Assembly (NCBI RefSeq): GCF_018614875.1
Contig: NZ_JAGGNW010000011.1
Coordinates: forward strand, 310,001 to 374,000
DNA length: 64,000 bases
Reading direction: 5' to 3'
Source: Variovorax paradoxus
GTDB taxonomy: Bacteria; Pseudomonadota; Gammaproteobacteria; Burkholderiales; Burkholderiaceae_C
Positions 46,218 through 56,876 of this stretch are shown here, piece after piece. A model generated the notes under the pieces. It ran no database searches, had not been told where the DNA came from, and was given only the letters and a program-made list of their open reading frames with translations. Positions within the stretch are counted from its first letter, which is position 1. Every line of letters starts with the position of its first letter. The position numbers and the translations under genes were made by a program.

Positions 46218-47185
46218 GATGTCACCTCGAAACGCGCCACGCCGCCGCCGCGCGTGACAGGCTTCAGATCGTAGGGCTTTCCGCGCACCTGCACATCGAC
46301 CGCCGAGGCCCGGCCCACCACCACCGACAACGGCAGCGCTCCCGACAATGCCACCGTCTCGCCGGCCTTCAAACCACGGCGCAGCAATTGTTTGCCGCCG
46401 GCCTCCGTGACAGTGATCCAGCATTCCTCGCGCGCGACGAAGACGAGCTGCTGGCTGCCGGCCGGGGCCGCAGCGGCAGCAGCGGTCGAAGCAGCCGCCG
46501 CAGCTGCAGCGTTGCCCGCCGGCAAGGCTGCGGAGGACGTGCCCGAGGCCAAGGGTGCAGCAGATGCCAGGGGTGGTGCCAAGGGCGACACCGGCGCGTT
46601 CTCGACGACGACGGACGGCCCGCCTGGGGCCGGTGCAGCCACCGGTGCCTCGGCCAGCGAACTGGTGTCGCTGTCGCCGCGCGACGACGTCCAGCGCGAC
46701 ACGGAGGCTCCGAGCCGATCGAAGACCGATTGAGGCAGCCAGAACAACACGGCCGCGCCAACCAGAAGCAACGCCACGACCGTCGTCAACGCGCGCGATG
46801 GAAGTCCGTTGGAGCGGCCGCCGTTCCAGCGCGGCGTTCCGGAAACGATATTGCCTTTGAGCGTGCGGTCGGCCACGGCCAGCGCCGCGCGCTGCGCGCC
46901 CGGCAGCTTCGCCAGCACCGGCGCGGGATCGATGCGCAGGGCGCGGCAGACACTGCTGGCCAGGGCCCGGGCAAAGACCGGATCAGGCAGCGAAGCGATG
47001 TCGTCCGTCTCGAGCGCAATGAGCTTCTGCGGCGGCACCTTGAGGGCCGCGGCCACCATTTCGATGTGCAGCCCGTGCGCCTCGCGCGCTTCGCGGAGCA
47101 TGTCGCCGGCTGTCTTGTGTGTGATGTCGCCTTCCTCGAGCGGCAGTGCCGCGGAAGTGCCGAACTCCGAAACCCGATCAGTCAT
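46214..47185 (-). CDS. rodZ: RodZ-like cell-shape protein with helix-turn-helix and DUF4115
   Basis: A 323-residue bitopic membrane protein. Residues 22-85 are an Xre-type helix-turn-helix that binds MreB ([27 protein letters not shown]), residues 132-152 are the membrane helix, residues 160-245 an alanine/proline-rich periplasmic linker, and residues 245-323 a DUF4115 domain ([22 protein letters not shown]). The arrangement is that of RodZ, which helps place MreB filaments. The gene overlaps the pilW stop by eight bases and leads into ispG. Confidence 0.9.
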
Positions 47186-48032
47186 TGAAATTCCCGCGCT
47201 CGTACGCTATTGCCTCCCGGGACTGCGGAAAGCGTCGTTGCAGTTGCCCTCCCAACTGCGCGACTGCTTCGCGGTTGTTGAGCCGTCGTTCGATCTTGAT
47301 GCCGAGCCAGAGCGTCTCGGCACTGGCCGAAGGGCTGTTGTTGACGCGCCGGATGTAGAACTGTGCACGCGACCATTCTTCGCGCTGCGCCAGCAGCGAA
47401 GCCAGGTTGAATCCGACCACCGGATTGCCGGCGTCGATCTCGTAGGCCTGCATGAGGCTGCGCTCCGCTTCGGCACGCTGGCCCGCCCTGAGCTGGCAAA
47501 CGCCCTGCGTCATGAGCGTCTTGGAGCGGTCGGTGTAGCTCGGCACAGCCAGTGCCTCCGTGAACTGCTGGGACGCATCGCCAAAGCGGTTCTGCTGGCA
47601 CAGCAGCCAGCCATAGTTGTGCCGCACGTTCGGATCGCGCGGCTGGATGGCAATGGCGCGGCGAAAACTGTCTTCTGCCATTCCGGCATCCTCGAGCCGC
47701 ATGTAGACCAGGCCGCGCAGGTTGTAGGCGTCCGCGTAATTGGGATCGGCAACCAGCGCCTGCTTGATCTCGTCGAGTGCGACGGTGGTCTGGCCGTGCT
47801 CGAAATAGCCGGCGGCGAGTTCCATGCGCAGGCGCGCGCGGCGCTGCCGACTGCTCTCGTCGGACTCGGTCACGATCTCGGCGCCCTTGCCCGAGCTGGT
47901 GTCGGCCAGGCTGGTGGTGGTGGTTCGCGTGTTGACGCAGCCCGCGAGCACAAACGCCACGGCGGCGCCGGCAAAGCTTGCAGCCAGCAGCCGCTGCGCG
48001 CTCGCGGTCGCCATCGAAAAGGCCATCCTCAT
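47178..48032 (-). CDS. pilW: Type IV pilus biogenesis/stability protein PilW (PilF)
   Basis: A 284-residue outer-membrane lipoprotein with TPR repeats that aids assembly of the PilQ secretin. The lipobox is VLAGC with Cys32; the repeats run from about residue 65 (LRMELAAGYFEHGQTTVALDEIKQALVADPNYADAYNLRGLVY, in four to six units). The start at 48032, after AGGAG, four bases after the rlmN stop, was chosen; 48026 is also possible. The gene sits between rlmN and rodZ, the usual place in betaproteobacteria. Confidence 0.92.
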   Translation of the reverse strand: MRMAFSMATASAQRLLAASFAGAAVAFVLAGCVNTRTTTTSLADTSSGKGAEIVTESDESSRQRRARLRMELAAGYFEHGQTTVALDEIKQALVADPNYADAYNLRGLVYMRLEDAGMAEDSFRRAIAIQPRDPNVRHNYGWLLCQQNRFGDASQQFTEALAVPSYTDRSKTLMTQGVCQLRAGQRAEAERSLMQAYEIDAGNPVVGFNLASLLAQREEWSRAQFYIRRVNNSPSASAETLWLGIKIERRLNNREAVAQLGGQLQRRFPQSREAIAYERGNFND

Positions 48033-48036
48033 TGGG

Positions 48037-49185
<1,149 letters not shown>

Positions 49186-49205
49186 GAAATCAGCCGGAGA
49201 CGGCT

Positions 49206-49631
49206 TCAGCGCGCGTAGACGTTGAGGCCGGCGAAGAAGAACGCCACTTCGTTCGCAGCGGTTTCGGGAGCGTCCGAACCGTGCACGGCGTTGGCGTCGA
49301 TGCTGTCGGCGAAGTCGGCGCGGATGGTGCCCGGGGCCGCCTTCTTGGGGTCCGTGGCGCCCATCAGGTCGCGGTTCTTGGCAATGGCGTTGTCGCCTTC
49401 GAGCACTTGCACGAACACGGGGCCGGAGATCATGAAGTCGACCAGGTCCTTGAAGAACGGACGTTCCTTGTGGACCGAGTAGAACTGCTCGGCTTCGTTG
49501 CGCGACAGATGCACCAGCTTGGCGGCAACGATCTTGAGGCCGGCAGCTTCGAAGCGGGAAACGATCTTGCCGATGACGTTCTTGGCGACGGCGTCGGGCT
49601 TGATGATGGAAAGGGTACGTTCGATGGCCAT
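49206..49631 (-). CDS. ndk: Nucleoside diphosphate kinase
   Basis: A 141-residue enzyme that passes phosphate between nucleoside triphosphates and diphosphates. The active-site histidine His117 is in [12 protein letters not shown], and the N-terminal [15 protein letters not shown] is the family signature. The start at 49631 follows AGGAAG. It is the first gene of a long minus-strand series, preceded by a 151-base gap from rluB with an A/T-rich part that may contain its promoter. Confidence 0.97.
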   Translation of the reverse strand: MAIERTLSIIKPDAVAKNVIGKIVSRFEAAGLKIVAAKLVHLSRNEAEQFYSVHKERPFFKDLVDFMISGPVFVQVLEGDNAIAKNRDLMGATDPKKAAPGTIRADFADSIDANAVHGSDAPETAANEVAFFFAGLNVYAR

Positions 49632-49735
49632 TGAAGAGCTTCCTGAGCTTTGATTTTGAAGTGATTTGTCACAACTGCAACGAATATGTTGCATCGTAAG
49701 TCGACAAAGCCTCTGATTTTAACCGGCGCGGCCCC

Positions 49736-49755
49736 CGGGGTTGGTGAAAACCCCG
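49736..49755 (-). terminator. Hairpin downstream of rluB, possible terminator
   Basis: Arms CGGGGTT and AACCCCG around a six-base loop, about 27 bases after the rluB stop. No U-run follows directly; a short TTAAAATC comes 20 bases later. A weak or Rho-assisted terminator is possible. Confidence 0.35.
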
Positions 49756-49782
49756 CGAAAGGCTGCGCTGGAGAGCTGGCTT

Positions 49783-51600
49783 TCAGCGCCCGCGGCGCCG
49801 ATTTCCGCCCGGACCGCCCTGGCCGCCAAAGCCGCCGCCCGCCGGTCCGCCACTGCGGCGCCCCGGCCCCTGGCGTTGTTCCTTGCGCTGGCGGGAAAAG
49901 CTGTCGGCACCGATGTAGCCGAGCGAGGTCTTCATCGGATCGGGCTGGTTCGCGCCGCTTGGCGGACGCTCTTCGCCCTGGCGGTTGCCCCGGTTGTTGC
50001 TGTTGCTGTTGTTGTTGCCGCGACGTCCTTGCGGCGGCGTGCCTGCGTTGCCGCCGCCTCCGCTTCGATTGCCACGCCCTCCGCGCTCGCCGCGCGGCGG
50101 CCGGCCTTCGCCCAGCGGATTCGGAATGGGGGCCTCGCGGCCGTCATCGCGTGGATCGCGCATGTCGCGGGGCTGCTGCTGTGCGCCGCCGGCGTTGCGG
50201 TTGCCGCGCCGCTTCTTGTTGCGTCCGTTGCGACCGCCGCCGGCACCTTCCTGGCCCGGCCCGCGCTGCTGCTGCTGAGGGCGCGGCGCGGCGCCGCCCG
50301 ATGCCTGGAACAGCGCGTTGATGTCGCGCTCGTCGAGCTCCATCCAGGCGCCTCGCTTCAGGCCGCGCGGCAGCACCATGGCGCCGTAGCGGATGCGGAT
50401 CAGCCGGCTGACCGCGTGGCCCACCGATTCGAAGAGGCGCCGGACTTCGCGGTTGCGGCCCTCGGAGATCGTGACGCGGTACCAGTGGTTGGCACCCTCG
50501 CCGCCGCCCTCCTCGATGGTGCCGAACTGCGCCATGCCATCGTCGAGGCGAACGCCTTCGAGCAGCTTCTTCTTTTCCTCGGCGTTGAGGGCGCCCAGCA
50601 CGCGCACGGCGTACTCGCGCTCCAGGCCGAAGCGCGGGTGCATCAGCTGGTTGGCCAGGTCGCCCGAGCTGCTGAACAGCAGCAGGCCTTCGGTGTTCAG
50701 GTCGAGCCGGCCGACCGATTGCCACTTGCCCTGCTGCAGGCGCGGCAGCTTGCGGAACACCGTGGGGCGGTTCTGTGGATCGTCGTGCGTCACGACCTCG
50801 CCCACGGGCTTGTGGTAGGCGATGACGCGCGGCGGAGGCGGCGCGATGCGGTAGCGGATCGGCTTGCCGTTGATCTTGACCTGGTCGCCGTACTGGATGC
50901 GCTGGCCGATGTGGGCCGGCTCGTTGTTGACCGAAATGCGGCCCTGGAGAATCAGCGCTTCCATTTCGAGCCGCGAACCCAGGCCGGCCTGCGCCAGCAC
51001 CTTGTGCAGCTTGGGCGAATCGGCCTCGGGCAGCAGCACCCGCTTGAGCGGCGGGACTTCGGGGCTCTCTTCGTCGGCATCGAACTGGCCCGAGATGACG
51101 TCCGCGAAGCGGATGGGCTCGGGCGGCAGTGCGTGGCGCTGCTCGCGCTCGGCGGCACGGCGCGCGCGGTCGAGGTCGTCCTCTTCCTCGTCGGGTTCTT
51201 CTTCCTCTTCTTCGTCGTCGTCGTAGGAGGGAGCACGGGCACCCTCCTCTTCCACGCGGCGCTCCCGGCGTTCGACGGGCGCGGCGGTCTTGACGGGCTC
51301 CTCAGCGATTGGCGCGGCAGCAGGGGCCGCATCGGCCACCTGGGCCTGCGCCACAGGCTCGGACGCTGGGTCCGCCGCAGATGCCGCGGGCTCGCCCTCC
51401 CCGGCCGCCTGCTCCACGACTTTTTTCTTGCGCGGAGCACGCAGCTTCTTGGGAGCCTCGCCCTCTCCGGCCGCCGATGCCGCAGGCGCCCCCGCCTCGG
51501 CGTCCGAAGATTGGCCGGGCGTCCCCGTTTTCGCCTTCTTTTTCTTGGATTCGGGCGGGACCGGCACGGTGGCCGCGTCGTCGATGTCGGAGGGACTCAT
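49783..51600 (-). CDS. rluB: 23S rRNA pseudouridine synthase RluB, with long disordered tails
   Basis: A 605-residue pseudouridine synthase, about twice the length of E. coli RluB, which makes U2605 of 23S rRNA. The core is complete: an S4 domain (residues 197-245, [23 protein letters not shown]) and a catalytic domain with Asp300 in GRLDLNTEG. Residues 1-185 are alanine-, glutamate- and lysine-rich, with an acidic run at 127-143. Residues 436-605 are rich in glycine, asparagine and arginine, resembling an RNA-binding RGG-like tail. It overlaps scpB by four bases (ATGA). Confidence 0.93.
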   Translation of the reverse strand: MSPSDIDDAATVPVPPESKKKKAKTGTPGQSSDAEAGAPAASAAGEGEAPKKLRAPRKKKVVEQAAGEGEPAASAADPASEPVAQAQVADAAPAAAPIAEEPVKTAAPVERRERRVEEEGARAPSYDDDEEEEEEPDEEEDDLDRARRAAEREQRHALPPEPIRFADVISGQFDADEESPEVPPLKRVLLPEADSPKLHKVLAQAGLGSRLEMEALILQGRISVNNEPAHIGQRIQYGDQVKINGKPIRYRIAPPPPRVIAYHKPVGEVVTHDDPQNRPTVFRKLPRLQQGKWQSVGRLDLNTEGLLLFSSSGDLANQLMHPRFGLEREYAVRVLGALNAEEKKKLLEGVRLDDGMAQFGTIEEGGGEGANHWYRVTISEGRNREVRRLFESVGHAVSRLIRIRYGAMVLPRGLKRGAWMELDERDINALFQASGGAAPRPQQQQRGPGQEGAGGGRNGRNKKRRGNRNAGGAQQQPRDMRDPRDDGREAPIPNPLGEGRPPRGERGGRGNRSGGGGNAGTPPQGRRGNNNSNSNNRGNRQGEERPPSGANQPDPMKTSLGYIGADSFSRQRKEQRQGPGRRSGGPAGGGFGGQGGPGGNRRRGR

Positions 51601-52454
51601 GAGGTTTTTCCGGGAGGAACAGCGTGGGGATCGGTCTCGTCGGGCGACGACGGGGCTTCGGATTCGAGTTCGACGGGACGCTCGGCTTCCGTGGCGGCCG
51701 GGATGTCCGCGGGCTCTTCGGGAGCGGCCGCGTCCTCGGCGAATTGCGCCGCGGCGGCCTCGACGGCTTCGGGAGCCTCGGCGGCGGCCAGGGCAGGTTC
51801 TGCGTCTGCGTTCGTGTCCACTTCGGCGTCCGGCTCCGACATGGCCGAGGCGTCAGCGTCGGATTCGTTAGGGATGTCCATGGGCAGCCCGGGCTGGTTG
51901 CCCGACGCCTGGTCGAGCGCGTCGACCAGCGCCGCCTGCTGGGCCGGCGTTTCGATCAGCGGCAACTGGTCGAGCGATGCGAGGCCGAGGTCGTCGAGGA
52001 ACTGCCGCGTGGTGGCGTACAGCCCCGGGCGGCCGACGGTTTCGCGGTGGCCGATCACCTCGACCCAGCCGCGGTCCTCGAGCTGCTTGAGGATGAGGGA
52101 GTTGATGGTGACGCCGCGGATGTCTTCCATGTCGCCGCGCGTGACCGGCTGGCGGTAGGCAATGATGGCCAGGGTCTCGAGCGCAGCGCGCGTGTAGCGC
52201 GGCGGCTTCTCGGGATGCAGGCGATCGAGGTGGTCGCGCATCTCGGGCCGGCTCTGGAAGCGCCAGCCGCTGCCGACGCTCGTGAGCTCCAGGCCGCGCT
52301 GCGCCCAGTCTTCCTGCAGTTCGAGCAACAGCACCTTGATGGTGTCCACGCCCAGCTCGTCGTCGAACAGCACGCGCATGTCGCGCACCGGCAGCGGCTG
52401 GCTCGAACAGATCAAGGCGGTTTCGAGAATGCGCTTGGCATCCGCCGTATTCAT
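51597..52454 (-). CDS. scpB: Segregation and condensation protein ScpB
   Basis: A 285-residue kleisin-associated winged-helix protein of the SMC-ScpAB chromosome-organising complex. Residues 1-190 hold the paired winged helices ([49 protein letters not shown] and [18 protein letters not shown]). Residues 200-285 are an acidic, alanine-rich disordered tail not found in short ScpB proteins. The stop overlaps rluB as ATGA. scpA is not adjacent in the window, so the pair may be split. Confidence 0.93.
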   Translation of the reverse strand: MNTADAKRILETALICSSQPLPVRDMRVLFDDELGVDTIKVLLLELQEDWAQRGLELTSVGSGWRFQSRPEMRDHLDRLHPEKPPRYTRAALETLAIIAYRQPVTRGDMEDIRGVTINSLILKQLEDRGWVEVIGHRETVGRPGLYATTRQFLDDLGLASLDQLPLIETPAQQAALVDALDQASGNQPGLPMDIPNESDADASAMSEPDAEVDTNADAEPALAAAEAPEAVEAAAAQFAEDAAAPEEPADIPAATEAERPVELESEAPSSPDETDPHAVPPGKTS

Positions 52455-52581
52455 GGTTTGCGTTATCCGGGAAAAGGCGTCTTGGGACGCTTGTTCAGAA
52501 GGATGGAAGAAGGGCGCTGCCGGCACGCGGCGAGTGCAACGCAAGGCCGGCATCGGGGTGGCCGGCGCGGCCCTTGGGCCG

Positions 52582-53565
52582 TCAGGCGCGATTGTAATCC
52601 AGCCCCAAGGCCTGGAACGCCTGAACCAGATCGGCCGGCGGAAGGGAGCGCAGTTCCAACGCGGCTTGCGTGACGGGATGCACGAACGCGAGCCTGAAGG
52701 CGTGCAGCGCCTGCCGCGCCAGACCCGCCGCAGGAGCGCCCCCGTAGAGCGCGTCGCCGACCAGCGGATGGCCGATGGACGCCATGTGCACACGAATCTG
52801 GTGGGTTCGGCCTGTTTCGAGCGTGCACCGCACGGCGCAGGCCTGCGCATTGCCGTCCAGGCGTTCGATGAGCGTGCGCGCCGTCTTGCCCGGATGGCGC
52901 TCGAGATCGACCACGGCCATGCGCAAACGGTTGCGCGGATCGCGGCCGATGGGCGCGTCGACCTGCCGGGCTGCCGCGCCGGTCCAAGGCTTGTGTCCGA
53001 GCGCGAGATACTGCCGCTTCACCTCGCGCGCCGCGATCAGCGCCACCATGGCATCCATCGCGGCTCGCGTGCGCGCCACGACCATCAGCCCGCTGGTGTC
53101 GCGGTCGAGCCGGTGCACGATGCCCGCGCGCGGCAGCAGCGCGGCCTTGGGGTCGAGCGCCAGCAGGCCGTTCAGCAGCGTGCCGCTCCAGTGGCCCGGC
53201 GCCGGATGCACCACCAGGCCGGCCGGCTTGTCGATGATGCGCAGGTGCTCGTCCTCGTGCACCGTGACGATGTCCATCGCCTCGGGCCGGAAAGCCTGGC
53301 TCTGGGGCGTCGGCCGCAGTTCGATGCGCCCGGCCTGGCCGGCGCGCACCGTGGCGGAAGCCTTCAGGAGCGTGCGGCCTTGCAGCTGCACGGCGCCGGC
53401 TTCGATCAGCTGTTGCAGATAGTTGCGAGAAAATTCCGGCACCAGGGCGGCCAGCGCGCGGTCCAGCCGCTGGCCATGCTCGGCCTGGCCCACCGTGAAG
53501 GGCCGCAGTTCGCTGGACTCGACCGGATCCGCGCCCTCGTCGGCCTCGGCGGGGTCGGGAATCAT
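52582..53565 (-). CDS. rluD: 23S rRNA pseudouridine synthase RluD
   Basis: A 327-residue enzyme forming pseudouridines 1911, 1915 and 1917 of 23S rRNA. An S4 domain (residues 30-75) precedes the catalytic core, with Asp154 in HRLDRDTSG and ETGRTHQIRVHMASIGHPLVGD near residue 240. Two starts are possible: a GTG at 53607 and the ATG at 53565. The ATG was preferred because it leaves room for a divergent promoter; neither has a ribosome site. It is divergent from bamD, a conserved arrangement. Confidence 0.92.
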   Translation of the reverse strand: MIPDPAEADEGADPVESSELRPFTVGQAEHGQRLDRALAALVPEFSRNYLQQLIEAGAVQLQGRTLLKASATVRAGQAGRIELRPTPQSQAFRPEAMDIVTVHEDEHLRIIDKPAGLVVHPAPGHWSGTLLNGLLALDPKAALLPRAGIVHRLDRDTSGLMVVARTRAAMDAMVALIAAREVKRQYLALGHKPWTGAAARQVDAPIGRDPRNRLRMAVVDLERHPGKTARTLIERLDGNAQACAVRCTLETGRTHQIRVHMASIGHPLVGDALYGGAPAAGLARQALHAFRLAFVHPVTQAALELRSLPPADLVQAFQALGLDYNRA

Positions 53566-53583
53566 GTCCAGGGGGTCGGTCGA

Positions 53584-53589
53584 TATAAT
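53584..53589 (+). promoter_or_regulatory. Perfect -10 box for bamD
   Basis: TATAAT lies 32 bases before the bamD ATG, giving an expected start of transcription near 53596. No good -35 hexamer is found 16-18 bases upstream. The box could serve an extended or activator-dependent promoter. Confidence 0.45.
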
Positions 53590-53621
53590 TGAGGGCAACT
53601 GTTTCACGAAAGCCGTATGTG

Positions 53622-54428
53622 ATGTTTCGCGCCAAATTATCGGTCCCCGCCTGGATCGCGCTCAGCGCGGCAGCGCTGCTTGCAGCCGGCTGCTCCTCCA
53701 CCTCCGTCGACAAGACCGCCAACTGGAGCCCCAACCGCATCTACGCCGAAGCCAAGGACGAAGCCGGTTCCGGCGCCTACGACAAGGCCGTGCCGCTGTA
53801 CGAGAAGCTCGAAGGCCGCGCCGCCGGTACGCCGCTCGCGCAGCAAGCCCAGCTCGAGAAGGCCTATGCCCAGTACAAGTCTGGCGAAAAGGCCAACGCC
53901 GTCGCCACGATCGACCGCTTCCTGAAGCTGCATCCGGCCAGTCCGGCCATCGATTACGCGCTCTACCTCAAGGGCGTGATCAACTTCAACGACGACCTCG
54001 GCATGTTCGCGTTCCTGACGCGCCAGGACCTGTCCGAGCGCGACCAGAAGGCCGCCAAAGAATCGTTCGAATCGTTCAAGGAGCTGGTGACGCGCTTCCC
54101 CGAGTCGCGCTACACGCCCGACGCGCGCCAGCGCATGAACTACATCGTGAACTCGCTCGCGCAGTACGAGGTGCATGTGGCGCGCTACTACTACTCGCGC
54201 GGCGCCTACCTCGCGGCCATCAACCGGGCGCAGCTTGCGCTGTCCGACTACCGCGAAGTGCCCGCGCTCGAAGAAGCCCTGTACATCATCGTCCGCTCCT
54301 ACGATGCTCTGGGCATGAAGGACCTGCGCGACGACGCCCAGCGCGTGCTGACCACCAACTACCCGCAGAGCGAGTATCTGGCGCGCGGCTTCAAGGGCAA
54401 GGACGATCCGTGGTGGAAGGTCTGGTAA
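53622..54428 (+). CDS. bamD: Outer membrane assembly lipoprotein BamD
   Basis: A 268-residue lipoprotein and essential BAM component that binds BamA from the periplasm. The signal peptide ends AAGC with Cys24. TPR repeats follow, for example IYAEAKDEAGSGAYDKAVPLYEKLE, AIDYALYLKGVINF, and YSRGAYLAAINRAQLALSDYREVPALEEALYIIV. The start at 53622 matches the family N-terminus; a longer frame from 53589 is not needed. It is followed by a strong terminator. BamB lies about 11 kb away. Confidence 0.96.
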   Translation: MFRAKLSVPAWIALSAAALLAAGCSSTSVDKTANWSPNRIYAEAKDEAGSGAYDKAVPLYEKLEGRAAGTPLAQQAQLEKAYAQYKSGEKANAVATIDRFLKLHPASPAIDYALYLKGVINFNDDLGMFAFLTRQDLSERDQKAAKESFESFKELVTRFPESRYTPDARQRMNYIVNSLAQYEVHVARYYYSRGAYLAAINRAQLALSDYREVPALEEALYIIVRSYDALGMKDLRDDAQRVLTTNYPQSEYLARGFKGKDDPWWKVW

Positions 54429-54443
54429 CCCGGCAATAAGAAC

Positions 54444-54463
54444 AAAGCCCTTCGGGGCTTTTT
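54444..54463. terminator. Intrinsic terminator after bamD
   Basis: Arms AAAGCCC and GGGCTTT with a TTCG tetraloop and a T-run on the plus strand. The minus strand also ends in a T-rich stretch, so it may stop the helicase gene from the other side. Confidence 0.88.
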
Positions 54464-54506
54464 CTTCGTCTGCCGAGGCCCTGCTGCTGCAACGGCCTCG
54501 GGCCTT

Positions 54507-56564
54507 TCAGGCCGAGAGCGAATTCCTGAGCTCGCCGATCGCCGCCTCGAAATCCGCTTCGCTCTCCAGCCGCCGCATCGGCGGCAGCGCGGCCAGCAGC
54601 CGCCGGCCATAGCCCATGGCAACCAGGCGGGTGTCGCAAATGGCGAGCACGCCGCAGTCCGTTTCGCGGCGGATCAGCCGCCCCGCTCCCTGCTTCAGCG
54701 CCACGGCCGCCTCGGGCAGCGAATAGTCGCTGAACGAACTGCGCCCCTGGGCTTCCAGGCGCTGCGAGCGCGCCTCGACGAGCGGATCGTTGGGCGGCGG
54801 GAACGGCAACTTGTCGATCACCACCAGCTGCAACGCGTCCCCGGGCGCATCGAAGCCTTCCCAGAACGATGCGGATGCCACCAGCACGCAGCCGGCGCGC
54901 CCGGCATCCGCGCCTTCGCGGAAGCGGTCCATGAGCACACGCTTGGGCAGCTCGCCCTGCACCAGCACCTCGGGCCGCACGTCCGACTCGAGCCGTTCGA
55001 ACTGCTGCTTCATCTCGTCGCCGATCGCGCGCAACGCGCGCAGCGTGGTCGTCAGCACCAGGGTTCGGCCGCCGAGTTCGGCAGCGCCCCGCGCGGCCAG
55101 TTGCGCCACCCGCATGCTGTGGGCGGCGTCGTTGGGTTTCGGAAAGGCACGGGGCACATAGAGCCCGGCCTGCGCGGCATAGTCGAAGGGGCTTTGCACG
55201 CGGAGCACCTCCGCGTCCCCCAGGCCGCACGGCTCGGTGAACCAGCGCAGCGTGGGTTCGTCGCCCAGCGTGGCAGAGGTGAAGACCCAGGCGCGTCCGC
55301 TGTCTTCGGGTGCCGCGCGGCCGGCCTCCTCGCCGTCGTCCTCACGGGCTGCGCCGCTGCCGATCTTGAGCACCCGCGTGCGCATGGCCTCGGCAATGTC
55401 GAGCGGCGACTCGACCAGGCGCAGCTGCGTGCCCACGTCGACCCAGCGCACCGAGTCGGTCTCGCAGGGCAGCGCGAAGCGTGCCGCGCGCTTGACGAGC
55501 TGCTGCGCCCGTTCGTACAGGCGCACGAAATCGGGCGATATCTCGCTGACGGTGTCGAGCCCTTCGGCGGCCATCTCGAAGGCATGCTGCAGGTCCTCGA
55601 GCGCGCCCTGCCAGACATCCGTGCCGATGCCTTCAGGCGACGGCCCGACCCAGCGCAGCTTGGTGCCGGGCCACTGCTTGCCGACCGCAAGGCGCAACTC
55701 GCGCGCGGCGCGCTCGACGGCTGCCACCAGTTGCTGCCAGTCGACCAACCCGCGCGCATGCTGCAGGCCGGCACCGAGCAGATCGCGCGCGAAGTCCAGG
55801 GCCTGCCCGCTGCCGAGCTGCGCTCCCAGGAACTGCACGCCGGTTTCATTGAGCTGGTGCGCTTCGTCGAACACGACCACGCTCACGGTCGGCAGCAATT
55901 CCGCCATGCCGGTCTCGCGCACCGCGAGATCGGCGAAGAACAGGTGGTGGTTAATGACCACCACATCGGCAGCCAGCGCCTCGCGCCGCGCCAGGTTGAC
56001 GTGGCAGGGCTTGAACTGGGGGCACTGCGCGCCAAGGCAGTTCTCGCGCGTGGACGTGATGAGGGGAATGAGCGGCGAGCGTTCGTCCAGCCCGGGCAGC
56101 TCGGCCAGGTCGCCGGTTCGCGTGGCCTTGGACCATTGCTCGATCTTGGCGAGGGTGCGCAGGCTGCCGCGCTCCGGCAGCGATGCATCGTGGCGCGCCA
56201 GATCGAGCCGGTGCAGGCACAGATAGCTCGCACGTCCCTTGAGCAGCGCCGTTCGCACCGGCAGTTCGAGCGCCTCGACCAGGCGTGGCAGGTCGCGGCC
56301 GAACAATTGGTCCTGCAGGGTCTTGGTGGCGGTCGACAGCAGCACGCGCTCGCCGCTTAGCAATGCCGGCACGAGGTAGGAAAAGGTCTTGCCCACGCCG
56401 GTGCCAGCCTCGACCACCAGCACGCCGCCCTCTTCGATGGTGCGGGCGACGGCCAGCGCCATTTCGGTCTGCCCCGAGCGCTCGCGGAACTGCTCGGCGG
56501 CACGGGACAGCACGCCTCCCTGCGCGAAGGCGTCGCGCACCTTGTCTTCGAGTGTTTCGCTCAC
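54507..56564 (-). CDS. DinG/YoaA-type ATP-dependent DNA helicase
   Basis: A 685-residue superfamily 2 helicase of the XPD-like iron-sulfur group. Walker A is EAGTGVGKT near residue 52, the DEAH box is VVFDEAHQLNETG, and four candidate cluster cysteines occur in SYLCLHRL and ENCLGAQCPQFKPC. The C-terminal ASASFWEGFDAPGDALQ and QGAGRLIRRETDCG are motifs V and VI. YoaA and DinG unwind damaged or R-loop DNA. The start is the GTG at 56564, which overlaps the stop of the ydcH-like gene as GTGA. The open frame upstream is much longer but belongs to other genes. Confidence 0.92.
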   Translation of the reverse strand: MSETLEDKVRDAFAQGGVLSRAAEQFRERSGQTEMALAVARTIEEGGVLVVEAGTGVGKTFSYLVPALLSGERVLLSTATKTLQDQLFGRDLPRLVEALELPVRTALLKGRASYLCLHRLDLARHDASLPERGSLRTLAKIEQWSKATRTGDLAELPGLDERSPLIPLITSTRENCLGAQCPQFKPCHVNLARREALAADVVVINHHLFFADLAVRETGMAELLPTVSVVVFDEAHQLNETGVQFLGAQLGSGQALDFARDLLGAGLQHARGLVDWQQLVAAVERAARELRLAVGKQWPGTKLRWVGPSPEGIGTDVWQGALEDLQHAFEMAAEGLDTVSEISPDFVRLYERAQQLVKRAARFALPCETDSVRWVDVGTQLRLVESPLDIAEAMRTRVLKIGSGAAREDDGEEAGRAAPEDSGRAWVFTSATLGDEPTLRWFTEPCGLGDAEVLRVQSPFDYAAQAGLYVPRAFPKPNDAAHSMRVAQLAARGAAELGGRTLVLTTTLRALRAIGDEMKQQFERLESDVRPEVLVQGELPKRVLMDRFREGADAGRAGCVLVASASFWEGFDAPGDALQLVVIDKLPFPPPNDPLVEARSQRLEAQGRSSFSDYSLPEAAVALKQGAGRLIRRETDCGVLAICDTRLVAMGYGRRLLAALPPMRRLESEADFEAAIGELRNSLSA

Positions 56565-56800
56565 GCGGGTTCTCTCGGATCGAGCACGTTCTCGAGCCGC
56601 GCGATCTGGTCGCGCAGCGCAAGCCGGCGTTTCTTCAGCCGCCGCAGCAGCAGTTCGTCTTGCGGCGAAGCCTCGGCCAGACGGTCGATGGTGGCGTCGA
56701 GGTCGGCGTGTTCGATGCGCAGCTCGATCAATTGGCGGGAAAGGGAGTGAAGATTGGAGTCCAACGTTGGCGCTGCGAACGTATTCCGCCCGCAGCTCAT
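56561..56800 (-). CDS. YdcH/DUF465-like small coiled-coil protein
   Basis: A 79-residue protein whose C-terminal 65 residues (SNLHSLSRQLIELRIEHADL, then DRLAEASPQDELLLRRLKKRRLALRDQIARLE) match the DUF465/YdcH family of short helical hairpins. The function is unknown. The ATG at 56800 has GAGTG upstream; a TTG at 56764 would give a more typical length. It overlaps the helicase gene by four bases and is likely co-translated with it. It is divergent from the PP2C gene. Confidence 0.75.
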   Translation of the reverse strand: MSCGRNTFAAPTLDSNLHSLSRQLIELRIEHADLDATIDRLAEASPQDELLLRRLKKRRLALRDQIARLENVLDPREPA

Positions 56801-56876
56801 GTTCACTCGATAATACGTCCTGGTACGAATCCAAGAGAAGATAGAAAGAAAGCGCGCCATTGGCGCATTCGCGCTC

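Noticed and set aside
49741-52158. 805-codon plus-strand frame over rluB and scpB
   Set aside because: It is antisense to two genes with intact catalytic and structural motifs. Its serine- and alanine-rich content reflects the low-complexity tails.
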